Made by a program: the position numbers and the translations under genes
NCBI RefSeq assembly: GCF_018260405.1
Contig: NZ_JAGLBG010000006.1
Span: 1 to 62,341, forward strand
Source: Deinococcus sp.
Lineage (GTDB): Bacteria; Deinococcota; Deinococci; Deinococcales; Deinococcaceae
DNA: 62,341 bases
Direction of reading: 5' to 3'
The notes under the pieces: generated by a model
What the model was told of the DNA's origin: nothing
What the model saw: the letters and a program-made list of their open reading frames with translations, nothing else
Database searches by the model: none
Shown: positions 36,668 to 46,836 of the stretch, one piece after another
How the letters are laid out: the number at the start of each line of letters is the position of its first letter
Numbering within the stretch: position 1 is the stretch's first letter

Positions 36668-37618
36668 ATGACCACCCCAAACAATGAACACAAACCCCTC
36701 GGCATCCTCTTCATGGCCTACGGCGGCCCCGAAAACTTGGACGAGATGCCCGGCTACCTCGCCGACATCCGCGCCGGGCGCGTTACCGGTCACGCCGTGC
36801 TAGACGAGATTTCTAACAATTACCGCCTGATTGGGGGCAAGTCGCCACTGCCCGAATTTACCCGCGCCCAGGTGGACGCCACCATGCAGGTGTTGCAAAG
36901 CACAGGCCGCCAGCTAAAGGCGTATATCGGGATGCGCCATTGGTCGCCCTGGATTGAGGACGCCGTGCGCGACATGCTGGACGACGGCATCGAGCAGGCC
37001 ATCGCTATTGTGCTGGCCCCGCACTACTCGTCCATGAGCGTGGAAAAGTACCAGAAGAAAATCAAGGCTGCGCTAAAGATGAACCACGGACACATTGATT
37101 TTGCCTTTATCAACGACTACCACACTGAACCCGGCTACATTACGGCGCTGGCCAACCGCGTGCGGGGAGGCGTCGCCGAGTGGCCCGAAGGCGAGCGCGA
37201 CGACGTGCATGTGGTTCTAAGTGCCCACAGCCTGCCGGTGCGGATTATTAAGGAGGGCGACCCCTACGCCGACCAACTGATGGAATCGGCCAGGCTGGTA
37301 GCGGCCCAGGCGGGCCTGCGCGACGACCAGTGGTCATGGAGCTTCCAGTCGGCGGGCCGCAGCCCAGAGCCGTGGCTGGGGCCGCAGCTGGACGAACACC
37401 TCCGCGCCCTGGCCGAACAGGGGATAAAAAAGGTAGTCAGTGTGCCGGTGGGCTTCGTATCTGACCACGTGGAAATCCTGTTCGACATCGATATCGCCGC
37501 GCAGGAAGTCGCGCAGGAACTGGGGATGCGGCTGGTGCGCCCGCCCGCGCTGAACACCGACCCGCTGTTTATCGGGACACTGGCCAGTGTCATTGAGCGC
37601 CAGGCGGCGGCGTTGTAA
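36668..37618 (+). CDS. hemH: ferrochelatase (HemH/CpfC type)
   Basis: Inserts iron into a porphyrin. 316 residues with GILFMAYGGPENLDEM, the metal-binding strand VVLSAHSLPVRII (His) and VVSVPVGFVSDHVEILFDID (Glu). Length matches the short Gram-positive-like class. An AGGAG site precedes ATG, 29 bp after hemE. Together with hemY it may form the coproporphyrin-dependent branch, in which iron is added before decarboxylation; no coproheme decarboxylase gene is in the window. Confidence 0.95.
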   Translation: MTTPNNEHKPLGILFMAYGGPENLDEMPGYLADIRAGRVTGHAVLDEISNNYRLIGGKSPLPEFTRAQVDATMQVLQSTGRQLKAYIGMRHWSPWIEDAVRDMLDDGIEQAIAIVLAPHYSSMSVEKYQKKIKAALKMNHGHIDFAFINDYHTEPGYITALANRVRGGVAEWPEGERDDVHVVLSAHSLPVRIIKEGDPYADQLMESARLVAAQAGLRDDQWSWSFQSAGRSPEPWLGPQLDEHLRALAEQGIKKVVSVPVGFVSDHVEILFDIDIAAQEVAQELGMRLVRPPALNTDPLFIGTLASVIERQAAAL

Positions 37619-37631
37619 ACACCCACCCCTG

Positions 37632-37795
37632 ATACGGACTGCCGTCTGTTGTGTTGAGCACCCGCCAGGACGCCCGGCGGCCACCTCCACGCCCGGAACC
37701 TGTTTCTCTGTTGCTTGTTCTGCGGCGCAGCCTTACGGGTCCGCCGTGGTTAACCGCTTTGCCCACCGCTCAACCGAAGTCCGTATCAGGCAGCT
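37632..37795 (+). repeat. 164-bp palindromic repeat between hemH and hemY
   Basis: Begins ATACGGACTGCCG and ends GAAGTCCGTAT. It matches 62102-62265 in length and much of its sequence (CACCCGC, GACGCC, CGCCCGGAACC, GTTTCTCTG). Splits the hem cluster. Confidence 0.8.
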
Positions 37796-37807
37796 TCCCT
37801 GACCGCT

Positions 37808-37860
37808 CCCCCTGACAAGGGAGCCGAGAAAGCATTCACTTTGCCTCCCTTGTGAGGGGG
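37808..37860 (+). promoter_or_regulatory. 16-bp stem hairpin in the hemY leader
   Basis: CCCCCTGACAAGGGAG (37808-37823) and CTCCCTTGTGAGGGGG (37845-37860) are complementary with one mismatch across a 21-base loop. The hemY ribosome site GGAGG starts four bases later (about 37864). It could be a terminator-like or mRNA-stability element or a control on hemY translation. Confidence 0.5.
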
Positions 37861-37880
37861 CCGGAGGGATAAAACCGCAG

Positions 37881-39230
37881 ATGGCAACCCAACAAACCCA
37901 ATCTGAACAGGCCCCCATCATCATTGTCGGTGCGGGCCTCACCGGACTCGCCGCCGCTTGGGAGCTTCAGCAGCGCGGCGCGGCATATGTCCTGCTGGAA
38001 GCGGGCGATTATTTCGGCGGCAAGGTGCAATCCGAGCAGACCGGCGACGGTTTTCTGGTGGAAAAGGCCGCCGACGCCTTTATCCTGGGCAAGCCCTGGG
38101 CGCTGGAACTGGCCCACGAGATCGGCCTGGAACCTGAACTCATCCACCCGCGCGAGGACACCAAAAAGCTGTATTTCCTGCGCGGCGGGCAGCTGCTGGA
38201 CTTTCCGCAGAACCTGAAAATGTTTGTGCCACTGGATGACCAGAGCTTTTTGCAAAGCGGCGTGCTCTCGCCTGAAGGTTTGCAGCGGATGCTGGACGAG
38301 CAGCGTCTCCCGCCCAGGCCCCCCACTGACGACGACGAATCGCTGGCTGACTTCATCACCCGGCGCTTTGGCGCGGAGGCCATGAACTTTATCGTCCCGC
38401 TGGCCGCCGGGATTTATGTCGCCAACCCGCACGAACTGAGCATGAAGGCGGCGTTTCCGCAATTTCTGGCGCTGGAACAAAAGTACGGCAGCGTGATTAA
38501 AGGCAGCCGCGCCACGCCACGCGCCCAGGGGCCGATTTTCGCTTCGTTTAAGGGTGGGATGAGTGCGCTGGCCAATGCCGTAGCGGCCAAGCTAACGGGC
38601 GATGTGCGCCTGAATACACCGGTGCTCCAAGTTCACCCCGGTGGAGTCACGCTATCTGGAGGCGAGAAAATCGCGGGCAGCGGCGTCATCTTAACTACGC
38701 CCGCCTGGTACGCGGCGCCGATGCTGCGCCGGAGTTTCCCGGAGGCGTCGGCGCTGGTGGGCGAACTCAAGGCCAACGGCTCGGTGGCGGTTATCCTGGC
38801 TTACCGCGCCCAGCAGTTCCCCCGCGACATGCACCTGCACGGGCTACAAGTGGCCGCCGACGAGGGCATTCACATGAAAGCCATTACCGTTCACTCGGCC
38901 AAGCTGCACGGACGCGCCCCCAATGACCATGTGCTGCTGCGGGTGTTTTTCAAGGATTTGGAGCCGCAAAAAGCCTACGCCGAGGCCGTCCACGAGGTCG
39001 CCCGGCTGTTTGGCGCCTCAGGCGACCCGCTCTGGCACAGCTATGCCGACTGGCGCGGCAAGAATCCGGCGTATCAGGTGGGCCATCTGGAGCATCTGGC
39101 CCGCATCCGCGCCGCGCTGCCGCCGAATGTACAGGTGGCGGGGGCCAGCTACACCGGGGTCGGCATCCCCGACTGCGTAAACGCCGGGCGCACGGCGGCG
39201 CGGGACGTCTTAAGGTGCTGGCAGGTGTAG
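37881..39230 (+). CDS. hemY: porphyrinogen oxidase HemY (coproporphyrinogen or protoporphyrinogen oxidase)
   Basis: FAD enzyme aromatising the porphyrinogen ring. 449 residues: N-terminal dinucleotide-binding motif IIIVGAGLTGLAAAWEL, then GGKVQSEQTGDGFLVEKAAD, and the C-terminal FAD motif region VAGASYTGVGIPDCVNAGR. Placed after hemE-hemH. In coproporphyrin-dependent bacteria the substrate would be coproporphyrinogen III (CgoX). GGAGGG lies 12 bases before the ATG, with a large hairpin just upstream. Confidence 0.93.
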   Translation: MATQQTQSEQAPIIIVGAGLTGLAAAWELQQRGAAYVLLEAGDYFGGKVQSEQTGDGFLVEKAADAFILGKPWALELAHEIGLEPELIHPREDTKKLYFLRGGQLLDFPQNLKMFVPLDDQSFLQSGVLSPEGLQRMLDEQRLPPRPPTDDDESLADFITRRFGAEAMNFIVPLAAGIYVANPHELSMKAAFPQFLALEQKYGSVIKGSRATPRAQGPIFASFKGGMSALANAVAAKLTGDVRLNTPVLQVHPGGVTLSGGEKIAGSGVILTTPAWYAAPMLRRSFPEASALVGELKANGSVAVILAYRAQQFPRDMHLHGLQVAADEGIHMKAITVHSAKLHGRAPNDHVLLRVFFKDLEPQKAYAEAVHEVARLFGASGDPLWHSYADWRGKNPAYQVGHLEHLARIRAALPPNVQVAGASYTGVGIPDCVNAGRTAARDVLRCWQV

Positions 39231-39354
39231 GTCGTCTGGGTGCTTTTCCTGGCGGCGCGTCACGGCACACGGCAACCGGGGCCGCCGGGCGCGTTCGGAA
39301 TTCGCACTACACAGCTGCTCCCCCAGCCAAAGCCAGGGCATTAGACTTCAGGAA

Positions 39355-40518
<1,164 letters not shown>

Positions 40519-40574
40519 TCAATGGTTTGGAGCAGTTTCATACCTCAGGGGGGAAACCTGCAAGAGTACGAACT

Positions 40575-40690
40575 CCGCGCAATTCCGCCCGCAGTTGGGA
40601 GCGACCAGGCCCCATCCTGGGTGCCGTTTTGGTCAAGAAGCGGTCAGGCCCCATTCTGGATGCCGTTTTGCTCAAGACAGCGGGCAGGCG
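40575..40690 (-). repeat. palindromic repeat with hairpin modules (array 2)
   Basis: Starts CTCCGCGCAATTCCGCCCGC, then two full modules and part of a third between 40601 and 40690. One module has arms GACCA and TGGTC, different from other arrays but still complementary; the second (GGTCA, TGCTC) is mismatched. Inner loops CCCATCCTGGG and CCATTCTGG pair. Confidence 0.7.
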
Positions 40691-40913
40691 CCATTGAAGT
40701 TCTGCCGTCTGCCCGGCACTTTCCGGTGCAGGGGCAGGGCCGTTCCTGAGCTTACCCTCATGAAAAATGAGAGAAAACGGGTCATACTAGGAAAGTTGCG
40801 CTTAAAGGCGCACTGCTTCTGAATTGATTATTAACTCTAATTTTTCTTTCTGCGACAGGGGCAACTGGCTGTATCTGGCTATTCCTGACGTAGTGTCCCC
40901 CGGAGGATAGCGC
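40691..40913. other. AT-rich promoter region of the winged-helix gene
   Basis: Notably AT-rich at 40818-40850 (GATTATTAACTCTAATTTTT), unlike the rest of the window. A small hairpin TGCGC-TTAAAG-GCGCA precedes it near 40798. No ORF. Confidence 0.45.
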
Positions 40914-41444
40914 ATGTTTAACCCACCCACCCTCGAAGACCTCCAAGAAACCCGCCGCGCCAACGAAAAGCTGGTGCTTAAGGCCCTAGAAAGCAAGCCT
41001 GAATGGGTCGAAACTGAACTTGCCAAGACGACTGGTCTGGCCCTTTCGCACCTACGGGCGGCCCTCGCCAGCTTGCTCGATCAGGGCCGGGTTCGCCGCC
41101 TGCCCGGTACCGGCACCCGCGCCGTGTATGGCATGGCCGACCCCGGTCTGGCCGACGTGCCCGCTACCCCGCTGACCCCAGACGCCCTGCGCGTGCGCGA
41201 TTACCTTGAAGGCCGCGCCGACAGCGCCCTGTACATGAGCGACCAGCTCCGCATGACCCGTGAAGACGTGATGTCCTCCCTGAGCCTGCTCAACGCCCAC
41301 GGGCAGATCACCTGCACCTTCGTGGGCAGCCTGGTTATCTTCCGGCTCAAGGAAACGCAGGCGCTAGGCCAGGAACAGCCCGCCGACAAGGATAAGGAGA
41401 AGGAAAAGACCCCTAGCAAGAAGAAAGTGGCCGTCAGCGCCTGA
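40914..41444 (+). CDS. putative winged-helix DNA-binding protein
   Basis: 176 residues behind a strong GGAGG site. Residues 10-75 (RANEKLVLKALESKPEWVE, LALSHLRAALASLLDQGRVR) look like a winged helix, and 90-150 (LRVRDYLEGRAD, MTREDVMSSLSLLNAHGQI) like a second one; the C-terminal 25 residues are a Lys/Glu tail ending KKKVAVSA. This resembles small bacterial regulators or chromatin-type proteins. The target is unknown. Monocistronic with its own AT-rich promoter and terminator, suggesting high expression. Confidence 0.6.
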   Translation: MFNPPTLEDLQETRRANEKLVLKALESKPEWVETELAKTTGLALSHLRAALASLLDQGRVRRLPGTGTRAVYGMADPGLADVPATPLTPDALRVRDYLEGRADSALYMSDQLRMTREDVMSSLSLLNAHGQITCTFVGSLVIFRLKETQALGQEQPADKDKEKEKTPSKKKVAVSA

Positions 41445-41456
41445 GCGACGCCGTAC

Positions 41457-41494
41457 AAAAAACCGCACTCTCCGTCTGGAAGGTGCGGTTTTTT
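41457..41494 (+). terminator. strong Rho-independent terminator
   Basis: AAAAAACCGCAC and GTGCGGTTTTTT pair around a 14-base loop; symmetric A and T tracts. Confidence 0.92.
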
Positions 41495-41683
41495 CGTGGC
41501 CGCAAAAGCCGTGTTTTTCTTTCTCTCCTCCGCTCGGACTGACTCTGGTAGTTGCAGATTCAGTCGGCAGTCCGTAGGAGCAGTTACGTTTTTTCTTTGG
41601 CCACAGGCGGCCAGCCAACAACCCAGCCAACTCTGTGCCCTAAGTACGGCGGCGTTCATGGCGAACCCTTAGCATATGGGCCG

Positions 41684-42874
41684 ATGAAGCTTTCGGTTCT
41701 AGGCAGCACAGGCAGTATCGGCACACAGGCGCTGGACGTGGCGCGGGAGCGCGGCTATGACGTGGTGGCCCTGGCTGCCGGGCGTAATCTGGAATTGCTG
41801 CGCCAACAGGTGCAGGAGTTCAGACCCCAGCTGGTTAGTGTGGACGCCAGCGTGTACGCCGAGGCCAGGACGCTTTTTGCTGGCCTGCACGTAATTGCCG
41901 ACCCCTCGCAGACCGCTGCACACCCCGCCGACGTGGTCGTGAACGCCATGTCGGGTCTGATCGGACTGGCCCCCACCCGCACGGCGCTGGAGCATGGGCA
42001 GGCGGTGGCGCTGGCGACTAAGGAAGCGATGGTCACCGCCTCACACCTGATGTGGGAAGCGGCGGCGCTAGGCGGTGGCCGGGTGGTGCCGGTAGACTCC
42101 GAACACACGGGCGTGTTCCAGTGTCTGACCGGAGAACACCTGGCCGACGTGGCGGAAGTTATTCTGACCGCGTCGGGTGGCCCCTTCCGCGACGGGCCGG
42201 ACGACCTGAGCGGCGTGACCCCTGAGCAGGCGCTCAGGCACCCCTCGTGGAATATGGGGCCAAAAGTAACGATTGACAGCGCCAGCCTCATGAATAAGGG
42301 GCTAGAAGTCATGGAATGCGCCAGCCTGTACGGATTGCCGCTGTCACAGGTGGGCGTGGTGGTGCATCCGCAGAGCATCGTTCACGCGGCGGTCAGGTTC
42401 CACGACGGCAGCCTGAAGGCGCAATTCGGCCCTACTGACATGCGCCTGCCGATTGCTTACGCCATAGACGCCGCCCCGAGCGGCATGCAGCGCCCCGGCG
42501 ACGTGCGCGGCGCAGGTCAAGGCAGTGCACGACGCGGGCCGGAGGTCGCCGGGCATCTGGGTTGGCCCCTGCGTGGGCAGTGGGAGTTCCGCGAGCCGGA
42601 CAGGCAGCGTTTTCCCTGTCTGGGGCTGGCCTACTGGGCGGGCGAGGCGGGCGGCTTGCTACCGGTGGCCCTGAACGCCGCCGACGAAATCGCGGTAGAG
42701 GCTTTTCTAGGCGGCACAATCGGCTTTCTGGACATTCCCCGGCTGCTGGAACAGGTGCTGGACGAAACCCCGGCGGGCCAGCTGACCTGGGACACTTTGG
42801 CGCAGACTGACACGTGGGCCCGTGAACGGGCGCGGGCCTGGGTCCAAGAGCGGCAGCCGGGAGCCGGGGCGTGA
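41684..42874 (+). CDS. dxr: 1-deoxy-D-xylulose 5-phosphate reductoisomerase
   Basis: Second step of the MEP isoprenoid pathway. 396 residues with the NADPH motif LGSTGSIGTQAL, LATKEAMVTA, VDSEHTGVFQCL and NMGPKVTIDSASLMNKGLE, all conserved. Around residues 265-310 the usual flexible substrate loop is replaced by a Gly/Arg-rich stretch (RPGDVRGAGQGSARRG), probably lineage-specific. The start is leaderless: TAGCAT (41670-41675) eight bases before ATG; the upstream frame from 41552 has no support. Overlaps rseP by 4 bp. Confidence 0.94.
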   Translation: MKLSVLGSTGSIGTQALDVARERGYDVVALAAGRNLELLRQQVQEFRPQLVSVDASVYAEARTLFAGLHVIADPSQTAAHPADVVVNAMSGLIGLAPTRTALEHGQAVALATKEAMVTASHLMWEAAALGGGRVVPVDSEHTGVFQCLTGEHLADVAEVILTASGGPFRDGPDDLSGVTPEQALRHPSWNMGPKVTIDSASLMNKGLEVMECASLYGLPLSQVGVVVHPQSIVHAAVRFHDGSLKAQFGPTDMRLPIAYAIDAAPSGMQRPGDVRGAGQGSARRGPEVAGHLGWPLRGQWEFREPDRQRFPCLGLAYWAGEAGGLLPVALNAADEIAVEAFLGGTIGFLDIPRLLEQVLDETPAGQLTWDTLAQTDTWARERARAWVQERQPGAGA

Positions 42875-43986
42875 GCTTTTTTTCCAGTATGGCCGCCGTG
42901 ATGACCCCGCTGGGCATCCTCTGGACAGTCATTATCCTAAGCGTGGCAACCTTTTTGCACGAGCTGGCGCACTACGCACTGGCCAGGCGGCAGGGTGTGG
43001 CGGTCAAATCGTTCAGCGTGGGCATGGGGCCGGTTCTAAGCCGCGTCCAGTGGAAGGGCACCGAATGGCGTATCTCGGCGCTGCCGATTGGCGGCTACGT
43101 GGAAATCGACGGCATGGCCCCGGTAGAGGGTGCAGACGGTCAGTTTCACGCGCCCACAGCCGGTTACGTAGCGCTGTCTACCTGGGGTAAAATCGCGGTG
43201 ATTCTGGCTGGGCCGGTCATGAACCTGCTGCTGGCGATTGGCCTGATGACGGCGCTGGGCAGCACCACCACGCTGCCTGCCCCGGCGACTATCAGCGTGC
43301 TGGCCGGCTCCAAGGCGCAGAAGCTGGGGCTACGCAGCGGCGATACCATCACGCGGGTCAATGGCCGCGCTCTGCCTGCTACTGAACTGACTGAGGGGGG
43401 GGTTAGGGGCGGCTGGAACGACATTACGGCCACTCTTAAGACCGACGGCCACCACACCTTTACCGTGCAGCGCGGTGGCCAGAGCCGCGAGCTTGCCTTT
43501 GACTGGAAGGCGCAGGTGGGCGGGCAGCGGCACCTGCTGGGCATCAGCCCCAAAGAATACCGGGTGTTTCAGGCCAGCCGTATTCCGCAGGCGTTCGTGA
43601 CCTCATTGCAGGTGACGGCGCAGGCAGTGCCGCAGGTGCTCAAGGCGTTCGGCAACCTGTTTGCCCGCTTCCTGACGCTGAATATCTCGCAGGATCAGAA
43701 CGTAAGCGGCCCTATCGGCACCGCCGAGATCATCAGCCGGGCCGCCGCGCTCAGCCCCTGGGCACTGGTGCAGGTGGCGATTATGCTTAACCTGTCGCTG
43801 GCCTTTTTCAACCTGCTTCCGATTCCGGGGCTGGATGGCGGGCGCATCCTGCTGGCCCTTCTTGGAGCCATCAAGGGCAGCCCGCTAAGCTTCAGCCAGG
43901 AACAGGCGATCAACTTCGCGGGCTTTGCCTTCGTGATGCTGCTGACCGCGTTTGTGGTTCTGCGCGACTTGAGCCGCTTTTTCTGA
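42871..43986 (+). CDS. rseP: RseP-type intramembrane zinc metalloprotease with PDZ domain
   Basis: Cuts membrane anchors of signalling proteins. 371 residues: HELAH (about 30-34) in the first membrane segment, one PDZ domain (about 145-220, LGLRSGDTITRVNG), and LDGGR (about 325) near the C-terminus. Starts at GTG 42871 overlapping the dxr TGA (GTGA), the conserved dxr-rseP pairing. It is the second M50 protease in the window; the one at 6153 lacks a PDZ domain. Confidence 0.94.
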   Translation: MSFFSSMAAVMTPLGILWTVIILSVATFLHELAHYALARRQGVAVKSFSVGMGPVLSRVQWKGTEWRISALPIGGYVEIDGMAPVEGADGQFHAPTAGYVALSTWGKIAVILAGPVMNLLLAIGLMTALGSTTTLPAPATISVLAGSKAQKLGLRSGDTITRVNGRALPATELTEGGVRGGWNDITATLKTDGHHTFTVQRGGQSRELAFDWKAQVGGQRHLLGISPKEYRVFQASRIPQAFVTSLQVTAQAVPQVLKAFGNLFARFLTLNISQDQNVSGPIGTAEIISRAAALSPWALVQVAIMLNLSLAFFNLLPIPGLDGGRILLALLGAIKGSPLSFSQEQAINFAGFAFVMLLTAFVVLRDLSRFF

Positions 43987-44065
43987 AGGCTGGTCGGGGC
44001 TAGCCCCAAGGGCAAATGCGCGGCGCGTCCTATTGTTCGCATAGACCCGGCGGGATGATGGGGCG

Positions 44066-45106
44066 ATGCAGCGCCCTCAGTACCCTCTGTCTACAGCGCT
44101 GCTTTTGCCCGCGCTGCTGGCGGGTTGTATGGTTGTCCGGCCTATCACGCCGCAGGTGGCCTACACCAAACACCTGGATGTAAACGGCCCGCCGCCCGAC
44201 GTGGTGATCTTTGCGGTATCGGGCCGTTGCGGGCCACCCTGCAAGGCCCCGCGCGACAGCTGGGATTACCTCAGTTCGCGCGGCACGGTCGATGCCCTGG
44301 CCAGTGCCATTGCCGGGGAGGGCCTGAGCGTGCAGGTCGCCGGATACGCCGACAATGCGCTAGACACCTTCTACCCGGTCAAGGTCGCCACACCGCAGCG
44401 GGGATACGCCGCCCTGAACAGCGACCTTACGCGCGTGAAGGCCGAGTGGTTCGGCAAACCGGGCGCCCCGCGTATCGTGCTGCTGGGGCACTCGCACGGC
44501 GCAGTCTGGACGCACCATCTGGCGCACGTCAATCCTTACGTTCCTTTTGCGCTGCAAATCGACCTGGACGGCATCTGCGCCTCGTGGGTGCTTGATCACG
44601 GGCCAGACCTAGCGGCGCATCCGGTAGACCTGCCCGGCCAGCCCCGCGCCATCGACGCCTGCAACTTCATGCCGGTGGGAAACTCACAGGCGCGTGGCAA
44701 GGACATCGTGTGGCCCAACGTGGCCCAGAATCTGGTGGCCCAGAGCAGGAATTCTCCAGCGTCCTTTGGCCCCGGCGGTCTGGTTCTCAACTACCTGTTC
44801 GAGATGAGCCCGCACCTGCGCTCCAACGGAAGCACTCAGGGAATCGAACCGTTCCGCTCTGCCTATCAAGACCATAGCGGCGTGTCCTACCCCACCAGCG
44901 ACGCCATGAAGTGGGTGCTGGCCCGCACCGCCGAGATAGCCCGCACCTGGAAACCGCGCCAGAACGCGCTGCCTACCCAGAAGAACCCAGCTGTTCTAGG
45001 CCCCCTTGCCAGTCCTGTCCAAAGTTCGGGCCAGAGTCCGGGCCTCCGTCCGGCGCCTCCCCGGACAACCGGGCCAGCCACGCCTGCGCCTGCGCCGCGT
45101 CCCTGA
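44066..45106 (+). CDS. lipoprotein with serine-hydrolase (GxSxG) motif
   Basis: 346 residues. A signal peptide with lipobox LLAGC (Cys21) is followed by an alpha/beta-hydrolase-like region; IVLLGHSHGAVWTHHL (about 138-153) contains the GHSHG nucleophile elbow. Catalytic Asp and His cannot be fixed. The last 50 residues are Pro/Gln/Ser-rich. Its 3' 134 bp overlap a convergent gene on the other strand. The exact function is unknown; lipase or esterase is likely. Confidence 0.65.
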   Translation: MQRPQYPLSTALLLPALLAGCMVVRPITPQVAYTKHLDVNGPPPDVVIFAVSGRCGPPCKAPRDSWDYLSSRGTVDALASAIAGEGLSVQVAGYADNALDTFYPVKVATPQRGYAALNSDLTRVKAEWFGKPGAPRIVLLGHSHGAVWTHHLAHVNPYVPFALQIDLDGICASWVLDHGPDLAAHPVDLPGQPRAIDACNFMPVGNSQARGKDIVWPNVAQNLVAQSRNSPASFGPGGLVLNYLFEMSPHLRSNGSTQGIEPFRSAYQDHSGVSYPTSDAMKWVLARTAEIARTWKPRQNALPTQKNPAVLGPLASPVQSSGQSPGLRPAPPRTTGPATPAPAPRP

Positions 45107-45539
45107 GCTGCGCCCCGCGCGAAGCTGGAAACCACGCCAGCAGCGCCGCCACGCACCCAACTGTTTGCCCGGCCACCTGAGACGTGTCACCGAAAATCAC
45201 CTTATGGTCGCCGTCGGCCAGCCACAGCACGCCACTGGGAGCGGCCACGATCTCGGTGCCGGTAGGCAAGGGTTCGCCCAGCCACACGGCGTCCACCTCG
45301 GCGGCGTCGGCGGGGTTGATCAAACCAGGCAGACAACCGTAATTGACGGGCGCGGGTTCTGGCTCCGTACGGTAAGGTTCCAGCGTTGCGCGTTCGGCTC
45401 GCCAGATCAGCCGTTCGCGGCTGCCACAGCTCCACTCGACCACGCCGCGCCACTCGCGGCCCGGTTCTGGCTGGCACAGTTCCGGCTGGCCCGGCTCCGG
45501 CAGCCCCCCATCTGACGCAGTCCCGGCGGGCAGGCTCAC
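44973..45539 (-). CDS. inorganic-pyrophosphatase-like protein
   Basis: 188 residues. The centre PAPVNYGCLPGLINPADAAE echoes the class-I pyrophosphatase motif (VNYGFLPGTxxxDGDPLD) and continues VDAVWLGEPLPTG, but the catalytic Asp triplet is changed (NPADAAEVDAV), so activity is doubtful. The N-terminus holds a domain rich in Arg/Glu (RERLIWRAERATLEPYRTE). The C-terminus overlaps antisense to the lipoprotein gene for 134 bp. It overlaps the lipoprotein gene upstream on its own strand by 4 bp. Confidence 0.6.
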   Translation of the reverse strand: MSLPAGTASDGGLPEPGQPELCQPEPGREWRGVVEWSCGSRERLIWRAERATLEPYRTEPEPAPVNYGCLPGLINPADAAEVDAVWLGEPLPTGTEIVAAPSGVLWLADGDHKVIFGDTSQVAGQTVGCVAALLAWFPASRGAQLRDAAQAQAWLARLSGEAPDGGPDSGPNFGQDWQGGLEQLGSSG

Positions 45540-45952
45540 GGCTTGACCTCGTACAGCTCGACCTGCCGCAGCACGTTGCCCCCGAACGATAGGGCGGCGC
45601 GGTAGGCGCCTCTGTTCGGTGCGGGCAGCCGGAAGGTGGCCTCGCGCAGATCGGCGTCAAGGTACAGGCTGTCGCTGCCCAGTTTGCTGGAGTTGTCGAA
45701 CCACGTCACCGTCAGGTAGCCGGGGTCTATGTGGCCGTGCAATTCGGCATGCAGCACCAGTGTATCTCCCTCGCGTGTCAGCTCGGCCTGCGAAATCTTG
45801 ACCGGAAGCTGAAGGTCGCTGTAGGCCGCCTTCGGAATGAGGGGCACGAGGTTGTAGCGGCAGCCCGAAAGCAGCGGGGCCAGCAGCAGCACGGGCAGCA
45901 GCAGGGCGCGGGCAGAAACGGGCACGGCAGCCGGAACACGGAAACGGAACAT
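45536..45952 (-). CDS. small lipoprotein of unknown function
   Basis: 138 residues: signal peptide with LLSGC lipobox (Cys31), then a beta-rich domain (VKISQAELTREGDTLVLHAE, YLTVTWFDNSSKLGSDSLY) resembling an immunoglobulin-like or FxLD-type sandwich. No named family recognised. Its stop overlaps the downstream pyrophosphatase-like start by 4 bp (ATGA). Divergent from the RluA gene with only 23 bp between them. Confidence 0.65.
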   Translation of the reverse strand: MFRFRVPAAVPVSARALLLPVLLLAPLLSGCRYNLVPLIPKAAYSDLQLPVKISQAELTREGDTLVLHAELHGHIDPGYLTVTWFDNSSKLGSDSLYLDADLREATFRLPAPNRGAYRAALSFGGNVLRQVELYEVKP

Positions 45953-45975
45953 CCCCGTCAGTGTAGGCTCGAAAG

Positions 45976-46770
45976 ATGAACCTCACGCCCTTCCCCACTG
46001 CCGCTGAAGTGCCGGACGGCCCCGACCCGCGCCGCGCCCCGCTGCTGCCCCCCAGCGAAAAGCCGCGCATCGTGGTCGAGCATCCGGACTTTTACGTGAT
46101 CCACAAGCCCGCGCTGTGGCTCACGCATCCGGTGCGGGCGCGGGTAGACGTGCCCGACATCCTGACTTTCATGCAGCAGGAAACGGGCGAAAGCGACCTG
46201 GCCCCGCCGCACCGCCTCGACCGTGAAACCAGCGGCACGCAACTGCTAACGCGCGACAGCGACGCCGCCCGCACATTTTTTACGCTGTTCAAAACGCACC
46301 TGGTCGGCAAGACCTACCTGGCTATCGTACACGGCACACCCGACTGGGAGCGCTTTACCCTCGACGCCCCGCTGGGTGACCTGGGGCTGGGCGGGGCCAA
46401 CCGGGTCGTGATCCGGCAGGCGGTGGTGCCCGGTGGCCGCCCGGCGATCACCGATTTCCGGGTGGTCAAGCGCCGCGCCGGGCACACGCTGATCGAGGCT
46501 TACCCGCGTTCGGGCCGACTGCACCAGATTCGGGCGCACCTGTCTCACCTGGGGCTGCCGATGGTGGGCGACAAGATTTACGGGCGCGACCCCAACGCCT
46601 TTGTGGAATTTATGGAAACCGGGCAGACCCCCGAGCTGACCGCCCGGCTGGGGCTGGCACGCCAGGCCTTACACGCCGCCCGCATCGCCTTTGCCTGGGA
46701 CGGAGCGCAGTTCGCCGCCGAGGTGCCGCTCGCGCCCGATTTGCAGGCTTACTGGGACAGCCTGAGCTGA
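45976..46770 (+). CDS. RluA-family pseudouridine synthase
   Basis: Isomerises uridine in rRNA or tRNA. 264 residues with the catalytic HRLDRETSG (Asp82), the KTYLAIVHG strand and SGRLHQIRAHL. No S4 domain is visible. The target site cannot be told from sequence. The start is leaderless: TAGGCT (45964-45969) six bases before ATG, within the 23-bp gap to a divergent gene. Confidence 0.9.
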   Translation: MNLTPFPTAAEVPDGPDPRRAPLLPPSEKPRIVVEHPDFYVIHKPALWLTHPVRARVDVPDILTFMQQETGESDLAPPHRLDRETSGTQLLTRDSDAARTFFTLFKTHLVGKTYLAIVHGTPDWERFTLDAPLGDLGLGGANRVVIRQAVVPGGRPAITDFRVVKRRAGHTLIEAYPRSGRLHQIRAHLSHLGLPMVGDKIYGRDPNAFVEFMETGQTPELTARLGLARQALHAARIAFAWDGAQFAAEVPLAPDLQAYWDSLS

Positions 46771-46836
46771 GCGGGTAAACGCGGCTGCCCATCTGCTCCA
46801 TCTGGGCCTGACCTTAGGATGTTAGGCTTGGCGTGA

